Assembly: GCF_035222485.1 (NCBI RefSeq)
Contig: NC_085923.1
Coordinates: forward strand, 310,001-374,000
DNA: 64,000 nt
Direction of reading: 5' to 3'
From: Podospora pseudoanserina
Taxonomy: Eukaryota > Ascomycota > Sordariomycetes > Sordariales > Podosporaceae
The stretch's first letter is position 1. Each line of letters starts with the position of its first letter. A program made the position numbers and the translations under genes. Under the pieces are notes generated by a model. It saw nothing but the letters and a program-made list of their open reading frames with translations, ran no database searches and was not told the origin of the DNA. This document shows, in pieces, positions 39,062 to 50,947 of this stretch.

Positions 39062-41374
39062 ATGATGTCGTCATCAAAGCTGCAGTATGAAGACCTCGAT
39101 CAGCAGGACCACTCCATCCGTCTTTTGCGCCTCCTCCCAGGACGATGGCTCGACAACATCTACTGCGAACTGCAAACCGTCTCGCTCGACGACAACCCCG
39201 CATACCACGCTCTTTCCTACGTCTGGGGTAACCCTCAAGACACAGGCCTCATCACCGTGGATGGTTCACCATTCCAAGCCACCAAGAACCTGATTACTGC
39301 CCTGCGGCGGCTGAGATCCACTATCGACACCAAGGTGTTCTGGGTGGATGCCGTGTGCATCAACCAGCTAGACACGAACGAGAAAACAAGTCAGCTAGGG
39401 CTGATGGCTAGAATATACAAGAGTGCAGCAGACGTACAGGTTTTCTTGGGCGAGAGTGGTGTTCTCGACCTCATACCGCACGAGCAACAGGCGCTGTGGG
39501 ATGATCCGCCGCGGACGCACTGGGTTCGGGATGCCACTATGTTAATTCACACAGAGCATCCGCCGCATGAAGACGGGGTGGGTTTCTACCACCAGCCTTT
39601 TTTTGCTTAGAGCCATGTGCTAAAAGTTTTAGGAAACCTTAGTTGGACTCTCGAGGTGTCATAATCGACTGGGGAACATACCTCCGTTTGCCAAGCTCAC
39701 CGGAACAACCTGGCTATAAACCCGCCTCGAGAGAGGTCCCTATGTGGGCTATAGTTCGTACATACCTGCAGTATATTACTGCTAGCTCGCACTCTACTAA
39801 CACATCGGGGATAGTTGGATCCATCAAATGGCCTGAATGCCGCAGATCAGCACAGGGTCGACCAGTTCTTCGCGAGACAGCAGGATCCCATGCATGGCCG
39901 CGATGAAGAGCTGCCACCGCTCGAAAGGTTACGACATAACCAGTCTGGTGCCTTTGCCATGATGAAGATGCTCTCAAATGGGAGATGTCTGAAGGTGTGT
40001 TGCCAGGGCCCTCTGGACTCATCAGCCTGGCAAGGCGCTCTCAATGTAATTGCCCATCTCGTCAGCCTACCGTGGTGGTCACGAGCTTGGGTCTTGCAAG
40101 AAGCCATCTTACCCCAACGGGATGTTCTCGCCATCTACGGCGAGATCGTCGTTCCCATGGGTCTTATTGAAGATTCCGGAGCCGTTCTTCCACGCCACTA
40201 TGCACGCGGTGATTGCTGCAAGCGCTTTTGGAACTCACTGCCTCAGGCCCAGAAAGCAACCCTCGAAAAGTTTGCCAACACCATGGGCCAGCTAGAGGGC
40301 ATCAGACAGACATTGAACATGCTGAAGATGAAGCAAATTGAAATGCTCAAATATCTGATAGACAAGACGCGTTTTAAAGAGGCTACCGACCCGCGCGACA
40401 AGATTTACGGCCTGTTGGGCCTTCTCAGCAACTGCGATGAACCCATCGACTTGATTCCCGATTACCACCTCTCCGCAAACGACCTCTACACCAAGGTGGC
40501 AATGCAAATGATCAGCTACACCAGAAGCCTCTCCATTCTCCACCACCATGAGTTTCGCTCCTCCCCTTTGTGTTCAGAGTTACCATCATGGGTGCCATGC
40601 TGGGGCCCAACCTACGGCTCCCTCACCCCCTTTCAAATCGGAGAACGCACTGCCAACTTCTTGGCTTGCCCCCCTGGGCCAGGCAGGATCCCTCATCTTG
40701 CCATCGACACTCCTTGCCCCAATGCTTTGGTTGTGCAAGGGAGATTCATCTCGAAAGTCTCTGCCGTCACGACTCCCGCTTCCAAAGAAACGACAAGTTT
40801 ATTCATAGACTTGCTGACCTTCCTCCAGACTTTCTTCGACATTGACCCGTTCTCTCTCCACCTAATAACCCAAGAACCAGAAGAGGATGCTCTAGCCCGC
40901 ACGCTTCTGTCGGACCAAGTCTTTGAGGTACGATATGAGTTGAAGGCTGGACAAGTAGTGTTCAGCAGAGCCTACGCTGGGGATATCCAGATGTTTCGTC
41001 TCGCTCGTCAGATCTTGATGGCGCAGAAGATGGGACAGACTTTGGTGCTCATCTTGCCAAACGGCACGGTCATGGATGACGAGGCAAAGGCACATGTGGT
41101 GATGCATGCCGAGGAGAACTTCTGGTGTGCCAATGAGGGGAGGGTGTTTTTCCGAACAGAAGAGGGCCATTTTGGGTCTGGGCCGAGGGAAACAAATGTG
41201 GGGGATGAGGTTTGGGTTGTGTTGGGGAGTTTGGTGCCTCTGGTTTTGAGAAGGGCAACAGAGGGGGAGGAGGGTAGAAGGCTGGTGGGCTATGCATATG
41301 TTCATGGGATTATGGACGGGGAGGCTGCGCCTGGGGTGAATGGGGAGGGGAAGAGGGAGGTATATTTGGTGTAG
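39062..41374 (+). CDS. HET-domain protein, two exons, 691 aa
   Basis: Exons 39062-39577 and 39815-41374; the 237-nt intron is four times the local norm but has a GTGGGT donor, a CTAAC branch and a TAG acceptor, and joins in phase. HET motifs: YHALSYVWGNPQDTGLITVD, VFWVDAVCINQLDTNEKTSQ, GLMARIYKSAADVQVFLGES, PWWSRAWVLQEAILPQRDVL, DPRDKIYGLLGLL, LPSWVPCW and the C-terminal YVHGIMDGEA. The core is complete, so the gene is probably active in vegetative incompatibility or related defence. It lacks an attached NLR. It is only distantly similar to the first HET protein of this window outside the motifs. Confidence 0.88.
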
Positions 41375-41720
41375 CTCCACGCAGAGCTTGCTATCGCTTG
41401 ACTTGGGGCCCGTTCCCAAGATCCTGACCAGCCATGTCCATGTGCCTGTGATGACTCCCCCGGACGCCGGGCAGAGGGGCGGTGGGTATCCATGATATGA
41501 GATTCCTGCAACAATACTCGCTGGTGACTGACAAGAAACAAAACCAGTAAACGCCGTCGTCCACCCATCCTTTTATGTACATCATATTACGTTGCCCAAG
41601 CCACCGTGGCCGTATCGTTGTCGATTTGGCCGAGTATTTCCCTCTACCGTGCATAATTCCCAGTCGCTTATCGTACAACTTGTTCGTGTCGTCCGGTTTT
41701 TCAAGTTTCGTCGTTCAAGA
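41375..41720. other. Convergent 3' region between HET and TOM6-like genes
   Basis: 346 bases between two stop codons facing each other; nothing else recognised. Confidence 0.4.
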
Positions 41721-41996
41721 TCAGAGATCGGGGTTTAAGCGGGACTAATGTTCAGAGTCAGCGACAGTTACCAAGAGAGAGAAGTGTTGGAATGATACTG
41801 ACACAAGGAAGGCCTCGCCAAAGCCAGTGCTCAAAAGAGCAACAGCAAGACCAAAGATGGTGATGCTGCGGGTGATCTCGGCATTCTCAGAGTAGAAGAG
41901 AGCGTTGGTGGCAATGGTAAATGGGTTCATGGAGCCCTTCTTCGCGCGGCGGGGCACGGGGCCCTGGCCACCCATACCGATGTATTGACGGTTCAT
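41721..41996 (-). CDS. Small mitochondrial membrane protein, TOM6-like, 71 aa
   Basis: Exons (minus strand) 41805-41996 and 41721-41744 with a 60-nt intron. The protein starts [20 protein letters not shown], has [20 protein letters not shown], then one membrane helix ([20 protein letters not shown]) and the short tail AFLSRLNPDL. The basic N-terminus, NAL...ENA...RS block and single C-terminal helix ending in a conserved Glu follow the TOM6 subunit of the mitochondrial protein-import pore. Length suits the family. I am not certain: other tiny mitochondrial subunits share this plan. It is divergent from the next gene, with about 480 bases between. Confidence 0.5.
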
Positions 41997-42478
41997 TTTG
42001 GCGGTGGTGATGTGTGGTTGTTGTTGAGAGAGTGACGGGCGCTGGGGGGAGTGCTGGTGGAATTGCCGTGTCCGGGGATGTGGAATCGAAATTTTGGCAG
42101 TGACGCAGGTGGTCCAAGAATTCGACACCAGCCACAGTCAATTGATGACCCCACCACTCAGTGTAGTGCGGGTGCACCAGCCACAGATACCCCGGAACAT
42201 TGAGGCTGAGGCCAAGCCAAGCTCGTGACCCCCGCAGCTGACAGGGCTCCACCTGAGCTTCAGGCCCCTCACCTCACCCCACCAAGTCTCCTGACGACGA
42301 CTCTGTCATTGTCCGCCACTATAAAGAATTGCGACGACGACCATACCAACCAATGCCACTACTACCTTCCTCACCATAAACACATTGACCAATCACGCTT
42401 TCCCAGCATTGAACACGAGTTACACAACAAACACTCCAATCTTCACAATCTTCACACACATACACACACAATCTGAGG
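41997..42478. other. Divergent promoter region
   Basis: 482 bases between the TOM6-like gene and the next gene; CA-rich leader just before the plus-strand ATG. Confidence 0.4.
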
Positions 42479-43331
42479 ATGTCTAACATCGACCAAACCG
42501 GGGGCGGCTTTCTCCCACCATCACCAGCTCCAACAGCGACCTCGACTGCCACCGCCAACACATTCAGCGGCAACGCCTCGCCATTACCACACCCTCGAGG
42601 CCACGCACTCAAAGCAGGCTCTGCCAAGGAGGACAAGATCCGTAACTACATCTCAGATCGCCTCGCCCACATCAACCGCCGTCTGGTCACCAAACCAGAA
42701 GAAGAGACCGACAACAACATCAAACCATACACCTCACTGGCTGACCTGTGTCAAACTGACCTCGATCCACTCATCAATATCATATGGCTATCCGGGACAC
42801 GTACGTTGCATCACTCTCTGTCTTGCGTGGACCATTGCTGACTTTGACATAGCGGCCCTGCAAATACCATACCTGCTCAACATTGCTTCCGACTTCAATG
42901 ACTGGCTGCAAACACCCACGTCCTTTTCAGTCGCACACAAGGCATCTTCACCAACCATATTCGGCACTTTGTCCAAACTGGACCATTGCTTTGCCAGTCT
43001 GCTTTGTGGCCGCGATTTCGTCACTTCTGAACCCCTTCCTGGCTTCTTCAACTCTGCATCGACGACCGGGGGCTCCGGAATGTCCAAGACAGATATGGTG
43101 AGACTCAAGAGCACGGTTCAGCAGACGAGAGTTGTTATCGTTGACGTCCTGGACAATGATGATGACGGGGAAACTAGCAGGGTGGAGGAACTTGATGATC
43201 AAGATGGAGAAGAGGGGGATGAGTATGATGGCGATGAGTGGGACGACCGTGAGAAAGAGCGCATGTTCATGGATGTGGCACGCGTTTATGAGAATACGCT
43301 GGTCAAACTGGGAGAGTTGCTTTTGGAGTAA
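42479..43331 (+). CDS. Conserved-looking protein of unknown function, 266 aa
   Basis: Exons 42479-42800 and 42853-43331 (52-nt intron, phase 1). A Pro/Ser/Thr-rich disordered N-terminus (~45 residues) is followed by an alpha-helical domain: SADRLAHINRR-like RNYISDRLAHINRRLV, DLCQTDLDPLINIIWLSGTP, YLLNIASDFNDWLQTP, LSKLDHCFASLLCGRD. A very acidic loop (DNDDDGETSRVEELDDQDGE) and a final helix MDVARVYENTLVKLGELLLE close it. No signal peptide or membrane segment, so it is nuclear or cytosolic. I do not recognise the family with confidence. Confidence 0.75.
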
Positions 43332-43466
43332 CTGTTTCGTTCAGCGCTCTAGCTCGCATACATTGCTAACTACCGACCCCTCTCCCAGAGGCAACCCACC
43401 ACTCCGCCACTCCTCCTACCCCCAGCACAATCACCGCCGAGCCCCCTGGCTTAAGCATGTGCTATC

Positions 43467-44807
43467 CTAGTATGCCTCAATCTCAGCCAACTCACCCGCA
43501 TCTCGGGGGATCTGGCACCTCCCAGTTCCGCACCGCGGCGGCTGGATTCGGCAAGTCTTGGTCGACTCGACGCAGATGGCATCAAGTCTCGTGCACGGCT
43601 CGAACCCGCCAATACAAACCTCGTTCACACACTTCTCGACGCCGTTGCAGTATCTGCCATCGTCACACTGGGCGTCGGACGAACAGAAATTGGCAGGCTT
43701 GTCGGGAAGCCAGAGATCGGGACTCCTCTCGCCCAAGATGGCAACCAACTCAACAATATCCTTCTTCAAGGTGAACGACCTCTCCCCATTGGCGTTCAGT
43801 CCGAGTGCCTGCGAGACCTTGGCCCTGAGAGCCTTCTCAAGCTCACCGCTGTAGGCGGTGTTAAGTGCTTGGGTCTTTTCCTCGATCACACTTTTGGCGA
43901 GCATCTCGACAAGGTTATCTAGAAGATCAAACGGAGTGGCGAGCAGCGTGCCGGCAGTAATATCGATAACCGACCGGAGGATGTCATTCCAAACTGCCTT
44001 GAGGGAGTCACCCTTGAAGAGGTGGGTTACTGCCTTGAGGATACTGGATGTGCTACCCAGGATGGCCGTGACAAGACCGTTAAGGAAGGACACCCCGCTG
44101 ATGTTGAACTTGATGTTCGTGTCGCTGAGTTGGGCAGCAACCTTGGTGATGGGACGGATGGTGAGGATGTAGTTGCCTGCCGCATCGCGTTTGAGGGGGG
44201 CAGGTGCGAAGGTGAAGAGGATGGCAAGTTGAGCACGGGTGGCCAGAGAGCCAGCTGCGTTGAACGAGTCGGAACCAGCGCCGATGCACTTACCCAGGAC
44301 CCGAGTCCCGAACTTTTGCTTGATATCGGCGCGCGCCCAAAGCTCGATGGGGAGGTCGGCGACGAAGATGCCGGGGTTGGATAGGGAGATGGGGTTGCCC
44401 GAGAACTTGATGCCGGCCTCGGCGAGGAGCTTGGCATTGGCTTGGGTGCCAGTGATCTCGGCCGTGACCGTGCAGGAATGGCCAGTGTCAATTTTGACGT
44501 TGGTGGGGTCGTTGTATTGGAAGAGAAGACCGCTTCGGTCAATCTTGATGTTGTTTGCAGCGAGCGCATCGTTCACCTTGGCGGCGACGACGCGGCAGAG
44601 TAGTTGAACAGTGGCATCGCCTTGTGAACACTCCAAGAAACCGATGAGGGGGTTGAGGAGGTCAGAAAGACGGACCGTGCCGCGGGGCTTGAGGGCGCGG
44701 AACTGATAGGGCTCGAGGGAGGTTTCTGTGCCGGTGGTAGCACGGGGCGCAGTGATTGCTGTGGCGGTTGTCAGCCCCAGAAGGGGAAGCAATGGAAGAA
44801 ATCTCAT
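43467..44807 (-). CDS. Secreted protein with C-terminal cysteine-rich module, 446 aa
   Basis: Intronless. I choose the ATG at 44805-44807 because it starts a clean signal peptide (MRFLPLLPLLGLTTATA); an in-frame upstream start would bury it. The long middle part (residues ~30-380) has no Cys-dense region and contains beta-like stretches (ITGTQANAKLLAEAGIKFSG) and helical ones. The last ~65 residues carry many Cys in an EGF/dickkopf-like arrangement (CSSDAQCDDGRYCNGVEKC, then CIGGFEPC, CVESTKTC, CGTGRC). Probably extracellular or wall-bound. Family unknown; the module suggests protein or carbohydrate binding. Confidence 0.8.
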   Translation of the reverse strand: MRFLPLLPLLGLTTATAITAPRATTGTETSLEPYQFRALKPRGTVRLSDLLNPLIGFLECSQGDATVQLLCRVVAAKVNDALAANNIKIDRSGLLFQYNDPTNVKIDTGHSCTVTAEITGTQANAKLLAEAGIKFSGNPISLSNPGIFVADLPIELWARADIKQKFGTRVLGKCIGAGSDSFNAAGSLATRAQLAILFTFAPAPLKRDAAGNYILTIRPITKVAAQLSDTNIKFNISGVSFLNGLVTAILGSTSSILKAVTHLFKGDSLKAVWNDILRSVIDITAGTLLATPFDLLDNLVEMLAKSVIEEKTQALNTAYSGELEKALRAKVSQALGLNANGERSFTLKKDIVELVAILGERSPDLWLPDKPANFCSSDAQCDDGRYCNGVEKCVNEVCIGGFEPCTRLDAICVESTKTCRIQPPRCGTGRCQIPRDAGELAEIEAY

Positions 44808-45848
44808 TTTCAAGCTTCTACTTGAGCTGAGGATCTTGATGGGGCGGCGTTGTGTGTCCAAGAAAGGCAGTAGAAGAGAAGATCATGGTGGCATTTTATA
44901 CCTGCCAGTGAGGTACATTGTGGACTGAGGCATTCATGACAGAGAAGTTCGCCGAACAACTCTTGTGTATGGTGCGATGCCATCGCGATGTCCGATGCTT
45001 CGCTTCATCATGGTATTGAACGTGTTGGTTTCCCACTCAGCTCAATCTCCCAAGGCCGATTTATAGTGCCATGTCTCGGCTGATATATTGCAATGGTATT
45101 GACTAGACAGCCGAGTGTAGCGCTGAACATGTGTGCACTTTAGAGCCCCGAACCGTTACCAGTTGCACAGCAGCTAGCCAATGGAAGGCTTTTCCAGCCG
45201 AGACCCCGCATAAAGTCAACATACAGAAAGGGGATGCAGTTCGATCTTTTGTCTTGCTTTGGAACACAATGGCAGCGAGGTGGAATTCGCCGAATATTGG
45301 TTTGGCACCCCAGAAATAAAAGACGGTACGGCTGGATCTTGGGTGTCATTTTTACGTTTATAACCAGAGACTGGGTTTTGCTTTGTCAGCAGTGACCAAG
45401 GGTACCCCTAGAAGTAGGTCGTCACATATGTTAAGTCGTTTGAGAGGTCCGACTGAGTGATCATGACTTGAAACTGCAAGACTTATCACGAGGCTCTCTC
45501 CAATGACAAACAATTCCGGAACCAAATAGGTGCTGTTCGGCCTCAATACTCTCACCCGGGATCCGACCAAACTTTTGAGTGACTTAACACGATTGACCCC
45601 TGCATTTTCAGGCACACCAGGCACCAATCGCTGTGCCCCAATGCCTGCCTAGAGCAAAAGGGGCGGTTGCTAACAATATGCCACTACAGTTCAGCCGGAA
45701 GTTGTTAGTGCGAATCATGCCAAAATCAACACCGCTTACACAAGATCCACGCCGACGGAGAGGTGGAAATCCATCAAGTAGGTATTTAATACCGTAACAT
45801 GACGCTATAGATCAAGCAACGGCTTTGTGACAAGACATACATTTCAGA
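44808..45848. other. Intergenic, about 1 kb
   Basis: Divergent promoters for the secreted protein and the lectin protein. No gene recognised. Confidence 0.4.
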
Positions 45849-48373
45849 ATGTTGGCACTGGAAAACTTCAAAACCGACACAATCGAGAATGTATTTCAGC
45901 GATGCATTCTCATCACTGGAACAACAGCTGCAGCTATCGATCACATCCTGCTCAAAGCCGAGTCTCGAAGGGGCAGGCCTGACCAGCCGGCACAGCCATG
46001 GCCAGTTTCCAACGGCCACTTCAAGGCTTTAGCCCTCCTCACCCCTGGCCTCAATACTATCAGCGTCATCTCCGGAAACGACGGTGATGACAAGATCGAA
46101 CTCCGCATACGGTACCTCCCCTTGACCAAGACGCCACCGCTGCACCTGGCTATCCTGATAGCCAAAGACTCGCCTTTGTCCATCGACTGTCCTCCTGTCA
46201 AATTTGGCGCCTTGAGCAGCACCCACTCCAGCCTCGATGCCGCCATCGCCAAGTTCCGCGTCACAGCCCTGATGTGGCAGGCGCTAGTTCCAGAAGAGAT
46301 GCAAAAGGCAGATCCCGGCCGCCGCTCGTTTTGCTTGGAGGAGGAGAGGGGGGTGGATACGCTCACCCGAGATCAGGTCCAAAACTCTTTCACCTCACCC
46401 AAAGAGGCGATGGGCTTGGTCCCGCGTGTGCACCTTGTCCGTGCTAGCAGGACAGTGGCGGAAATTCGTGCCATGGATGGGCCACAACTGGAAGACGCGT
46501 TTGTCGAAGCCCTCAAGATCTGCGGCGGACCGTTCGTTGCCAGAAACAAACCTGTTGTTGCCGGCCTCATTCTAGATTCCCACTTTGACACGAAGCGGAA
46601 ACGGGTCCTGGGGCATGCAGCAAGAGGGAGATACGACCCGGATGGTCTGTCGCTTGCCATGTTCGGAAGTCACCTCACGTACGCTTGGCCCAGGTTCATG
46701 GATGAGATCCCCGATTGCTTGCTGGATACCAAACCATCTGGCGATTCAGTAGACGGCCGGTCTTGCTCCCCCTTGTGGCAAACCTGCGCCGTGGGCCAGC
46801 GAGACTTTTTCTATCAGGCCCTGTCGGCATTTGGCGCCAAGACTGAACATTCCAGGCGGGTGGATGATATCGCTGAGTGGCCCATGGCCTTCCTCGGGTC
46901 TTGTCATGGCCAAAAGCATGCCGGATGTCAACGTCTGTCGGATCGCGCCTGGGATGTTTCCGTCTACGGTCACCTCCGCGATCTGCTCTTCCTTCGCGCC
47001 TCCCGACCTCACTTCCGCGTCCCGGGCGATAAAGGCACCCTCTTTTGCCTCGACCCGCCTGTCATTGAGATATCTGGCACGTTTGAGAAAGCTGTTGTCA
47101 CGATTTCGTCCACCACGGGGATCAAGCACTTCAGCACGGAGCAAGGGCCATGGCCTTCGGCCTCGTTTGTAAAGTGTAGCCCTGGCCTGTGGAAAGCGGT
47201 GCTTGACAAGGAGTTTATTGCGAGAAGCGTGCACAAGACATGGGGCATAAAGGTTCTGGCGGGGAATGGGCTGGAGACAGAGGTGCAGAATATTTGGGCA
47301 TATTTACACCCCGTCACGTTTTTCACCCTCCCGGGGCGGAGGGGCATTACCATTGAGAAGAAGAGTGTTGGTCCGCGGGGTGGTGCTCCTGTTTCGGGAT
47401 CAACAGGCTGGACGGCGATGTTGAAGAAGAAAGACTCGGATGGGAAGGTGGTGAGGGCTACAAAGTTGGCGCTGCATGTTGGTGATGCGCTTGACGGTGC
47501 CATGTTGTATTATTCTGACGGGACGTTCGTGACATGTGGGCAACCAGGGAAAATACCCGGTGGTCACCAAAGAAGGTGTATTGGTCTCAGAAAGGGGGTG
47601 GAGATCAAATGTGTAGCTGTGACAAGAATGGAGACGACCAGGTGGCCTTTGATTGGGCTGAGGGTGTGGATGGGTGATGGGAGGGGGATGGGTGCGCTGA
47701 ACGCACGGCTTCATGGAGGGAAGAATACCGAATTTCTTGTCCCGGGGAAGGGGAGGAGGATTGTTGGTTTTTTTGGACGGCATGGAGGGGTGGGGGGGTT
47801 GTGTAGTGAGTTTGGGATTATCACTGCGCCGGAGGGGGTGAGGTTGCCGGAGGAGGTGTATGATGAAACGAAGTGGGAGGTGGTAGATGGGGAGGAACAG
47901 ATGGGAGACGATAGGAAGAGGGAGGCTGAAAAGGAGGGCGAGGATGGAGGTCGTCGGGCAAAGAGAAGAAAGGCCGAGGTGAGTGAATCATGTTTTGAGA
48001 TAGGCGTGAGTTGAATGATAACCTTTTTATGATGACAGGACTCGATGGTACTTGAAAGTAACACCATGAAGCTGGATAACGGCCGGGATTCAAGCAGTGA
48101 CGAGGAAGGAGAGAATGACGTTGCGGATGATGCCGACTTTGGGTATGATGATTTCTGGAGGTCCAATGCGTTCAAGGAGTTATATGAGGGCAAGGGATAT
48201 GTAAGTACTAGTTGCAACATGTAATTCTAACTCCATGTAAAGCCGGTTAGCAGGATAAGGGAGGGGGATACGGTTTGATGAGGTCTTTGCAGGATTTGGA
48301 TCGGGCTACGTCGGGGATGGGGGCGTTGGGGGGTGGACTAATGGGACTGTTGCTGCTGGCGGGGAGGAGTTGA
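45849..48373 (+). CDS. Metallopeptidase-like protein with jacalin-type lectin domain, 804 aa; zinc site apparently lost
   Basis: Exons 45849-47978, 48039-48200 and 48251-48373 (introns 60 and 50 nt; the second acceptor is NAGNAG-like, TAG/CAG). Residues ~1-470 follow the fungal putative-peptidase family (Metallopep type) that normally carries HExxH; GPFVARNKPVVAGLILDSHF and GSHLTYAWPRFMDE are family-like. At the expected zinc helix (near residue 319) the protein reads CAVGQRDFFYQALSAFGA, without HExxH. Residues ~518-650 are a jacalin-like lectin fold (TGWTAML, ALDGAMLYYSDGT, RRIVGFFGRHGG). The tail is charged, with an NLS-like RRAKRRK, an acidic SSSDEEGEND stretch and a Gly/Leu-rich end. No signal peptide. 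Likely a glycan-binding pseudo-enzyme in the cytosol or nucleus. Confidence 0.75.
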
Positions 48374-48576
48374 GTGATGGCTTTTGTGCTGGTGGTGGTC
48401 TGAGTTTGCTTCAAGAAGATACCAGGAAACCTAACTACCTAATCCAATACCGCATCCACATTCCTTGAGCCCTGTCCCGAAATTTCACAGCATTCCGTAG
48501 AGTCAGCAGTATTGCACTGTCCACCATCATCACGGCACCAGCAGCTGTCTACCCTGTGGGCGCTGAGCCGGCGAGG

Positions 48577-50947
48577 TCAGGTAAGACCCAACCAAGCGTA
48601 AACAGCACCGGTGAAGATAAAAGCGAGAAAATAGGCAGGACAGTAAAGAGAAGTGTCCCCCGCAAGCCGTTGTGGCGGACATCGGGATCTCCGAATTATG
48701 AACCCTAAAGAAACCCACACGCACACATGAAAGGTGACTGTGACCCCGAAGACAGTCCAGGCAATCCTTTCATCTAGCCCCAGTGAGCCCCGGGTCCAGA
48801 TAATCGGAATTGATACCACTGGCAGGGTGGCAAAAAGTACGAGTGCTGCGCCGCGCTTGCCTTCTTTCTTATAGCGTATGCCGTCCTGTTTATAACGCAT
48901 ATCATCAATCCATTGGAGTAGAAAGAGTCCGGGGCAGTAAAGTGGCTTTAAGATAGCTGTGATGAAGGCAGTTTTATGGGCGTTAGCCTCGTTACCTCGA
49001 TACTGCGGGTAGAGTGCTATAACACAACTGATCCACTTCTCTTTGATGTAAATCCACAGCCGACTGCTAAACAACTAGCGAATAGTGTATCCCACAAGCA
49101 TCATACTAAGAGCTGTTATGGCCCAACTACATAGAGGGACCCCTCCTTGGAACTCCTTTGAAGAGTAACATAATGATCAGCCTGGTATCACTCTTAAGTT
49201 TGAGAAAAGAGGTTGGAAGGCTACATACCAACATTTCCATCCCAAAAGCTGAAGTTGAAAAGCTCAAAGGAATAAAGAGAAAGGCAAGTTCCGTAAGTCT
49301 CCACATTGCTTTTGCTTCGTGAAGCTGGAGTTGTCTTTCTGTGAGAGCGATTCGGGATTCAAATGTCGCTTGGGTTTTCACCATTTGTGTTCTGAACTCG
49401 TTGGCAATTTGAAACATTTGGCTGAGCTTTCTCGAGGAGGTAGATGATATTTTGAAGTTATCAGTCAGGTTGACCGAGAGCCCTCTGTAGAACTTGAACA
49501 GCCCATGTGGCGCAGTTGATGCTTGGCATAAGGGTACTGTGACCGATCTCCGCTAAAGTGTATCGAGGCTCGAAAATGCCATTTCGAGTGTACGCAGAGT
49601 GTGGCGTAGAATAGGATCAATCTCGCGCAAGTTTTCTAAGAAGTGTTCCCAATTTCTGGACCGCAGGTTCTCCTCCACGCTCGCTGGGTTGCTCATTCCC
49701 TGTCTAATATTTTCTATTAGTATGTGGCTTCTTGATGCAAGCACAATTAAGTCTTGTTGGAACAGCTCAAGTATCGACCAAATGACGAGCTGTGGCGGAA
49801 AGCCAGCAGACGTGGCATCCTCATGATGTCGGCATATGGAATCCACATCTCGTCAAGGGACCATTTGTTTTGTGAATTACTGGATGCGATGCCGCTGTCA
49901 GTGGGTCGTCTTGTGCTGACAAGTCTTTGTTCAAACACCTGTTCTGTATCCTGGCCTAGCAGTTTCCGCCAGGTGCGAGTCAAAGTGTACGCATCGATGA
50001 GGATAATGACTGTTGGGTAGCAATAAGCAACTGAGACATCAAATGGCTAGCTTCTGCTTTTCTTACCCGTCACTGTGGAACTATCCAGATCGGACCTGGA
50101 TTCATGAAAATATATCGATATGCACTGGTCAAGACCAGCAAGACCCCTGCCCTCGGACTCGGATGATGTTTCAGAACAGAATAAAGACCTTAACAACGAA
50201 GCGGCCCCGAGGCATCGCACTGGATGTTTTGCAGATGGGTACCCTGAAGGGTTTGTGGCGTATCTTCCTTCTTCATCGATAGCTCACGTCTATCAATCTT
50301 TCGCGGCCCCCATAAATGAGACCATGGTAGACTGACCATGTCAAACAAAATTGGATGACACCATCGAACAGTGAAGAAGGGTTCTGGTCGCTGCGATGTC
50401 CTTCAGAGCCACGTGTCGCTATCCTGTGACGCGCAATGCTGTGCCCAAAACTCAGGATCAATGTTGTAGACTGACCCCACATCTCAACCACATCGAGCGA
50501 CATCTGCTCGACCAACACAACTCTGTCGGTCATGCCCGTGATATCCTGCAAATAGTTCTTCAGCTCAGCCTCTCCGGACAGTATTTGGTCCGTGGACTCC
50601 AACTCCCAAGTTGTGAACATCCTGCATGGACCTCGTCGCGGGCTTTCTTCGAACTCCGTCAGGTTGAATTGTTTAAGTTTAATAGAAGCTGGCTGATTGA
50701 ATTTTGTTTGTGCCTTCCAACTGACTACCTCAACACGTGAATAAGGATTGTCTAATCTGTGGACCATCTGGGAAGCAAGGTGCATTTGAAGGGGTTTGAG
50801 TTGCGGCGCTTTGTTAAGTGCAAGAATGTGGTCAATATAGGATGTTTGGGCTGGGCTAGTATCAGAGCACTGCTGATGAGCTTCCTGGTTATCAGTATGC
50901 TCAGGGCACACCTCGGTGCCATTATCGGTCAGATGTGGGTCAGACAT
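48577..50947 (-). pseudogene. CorA-like membrane protein pseudogene
   Basis: Minus-strand blocks in order: MSDPHLTDNGTEVC...DRVVLVEQMSLDVVEMWG; SVYNIDPEFWAQHCASQDSD in a shifted frame; EEGRYATNPSGYPSAKHPVR...QCISIYF; an intron to VIILIDAYTLTRTWRKLLGQ; FPPQLVIWSILELFQQDLIV...; then QMVKTQATFESRIALTERQL, LTELAFLFIPLSFSTSAFGM-EML and, after another intron, GVPLCSWAITALSMMLVGYT, a TAG, and LFSSRLWIYIKEKW with more helices. This is the order of fungal CorA-like Mg2+-transporter-related proteins, with FGME where transporters have GMN. Two or three frame breaks and one in-frame stop make function unlikely. Residues are otherwise well kept, so decay is recent. Confidence 0.7.
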
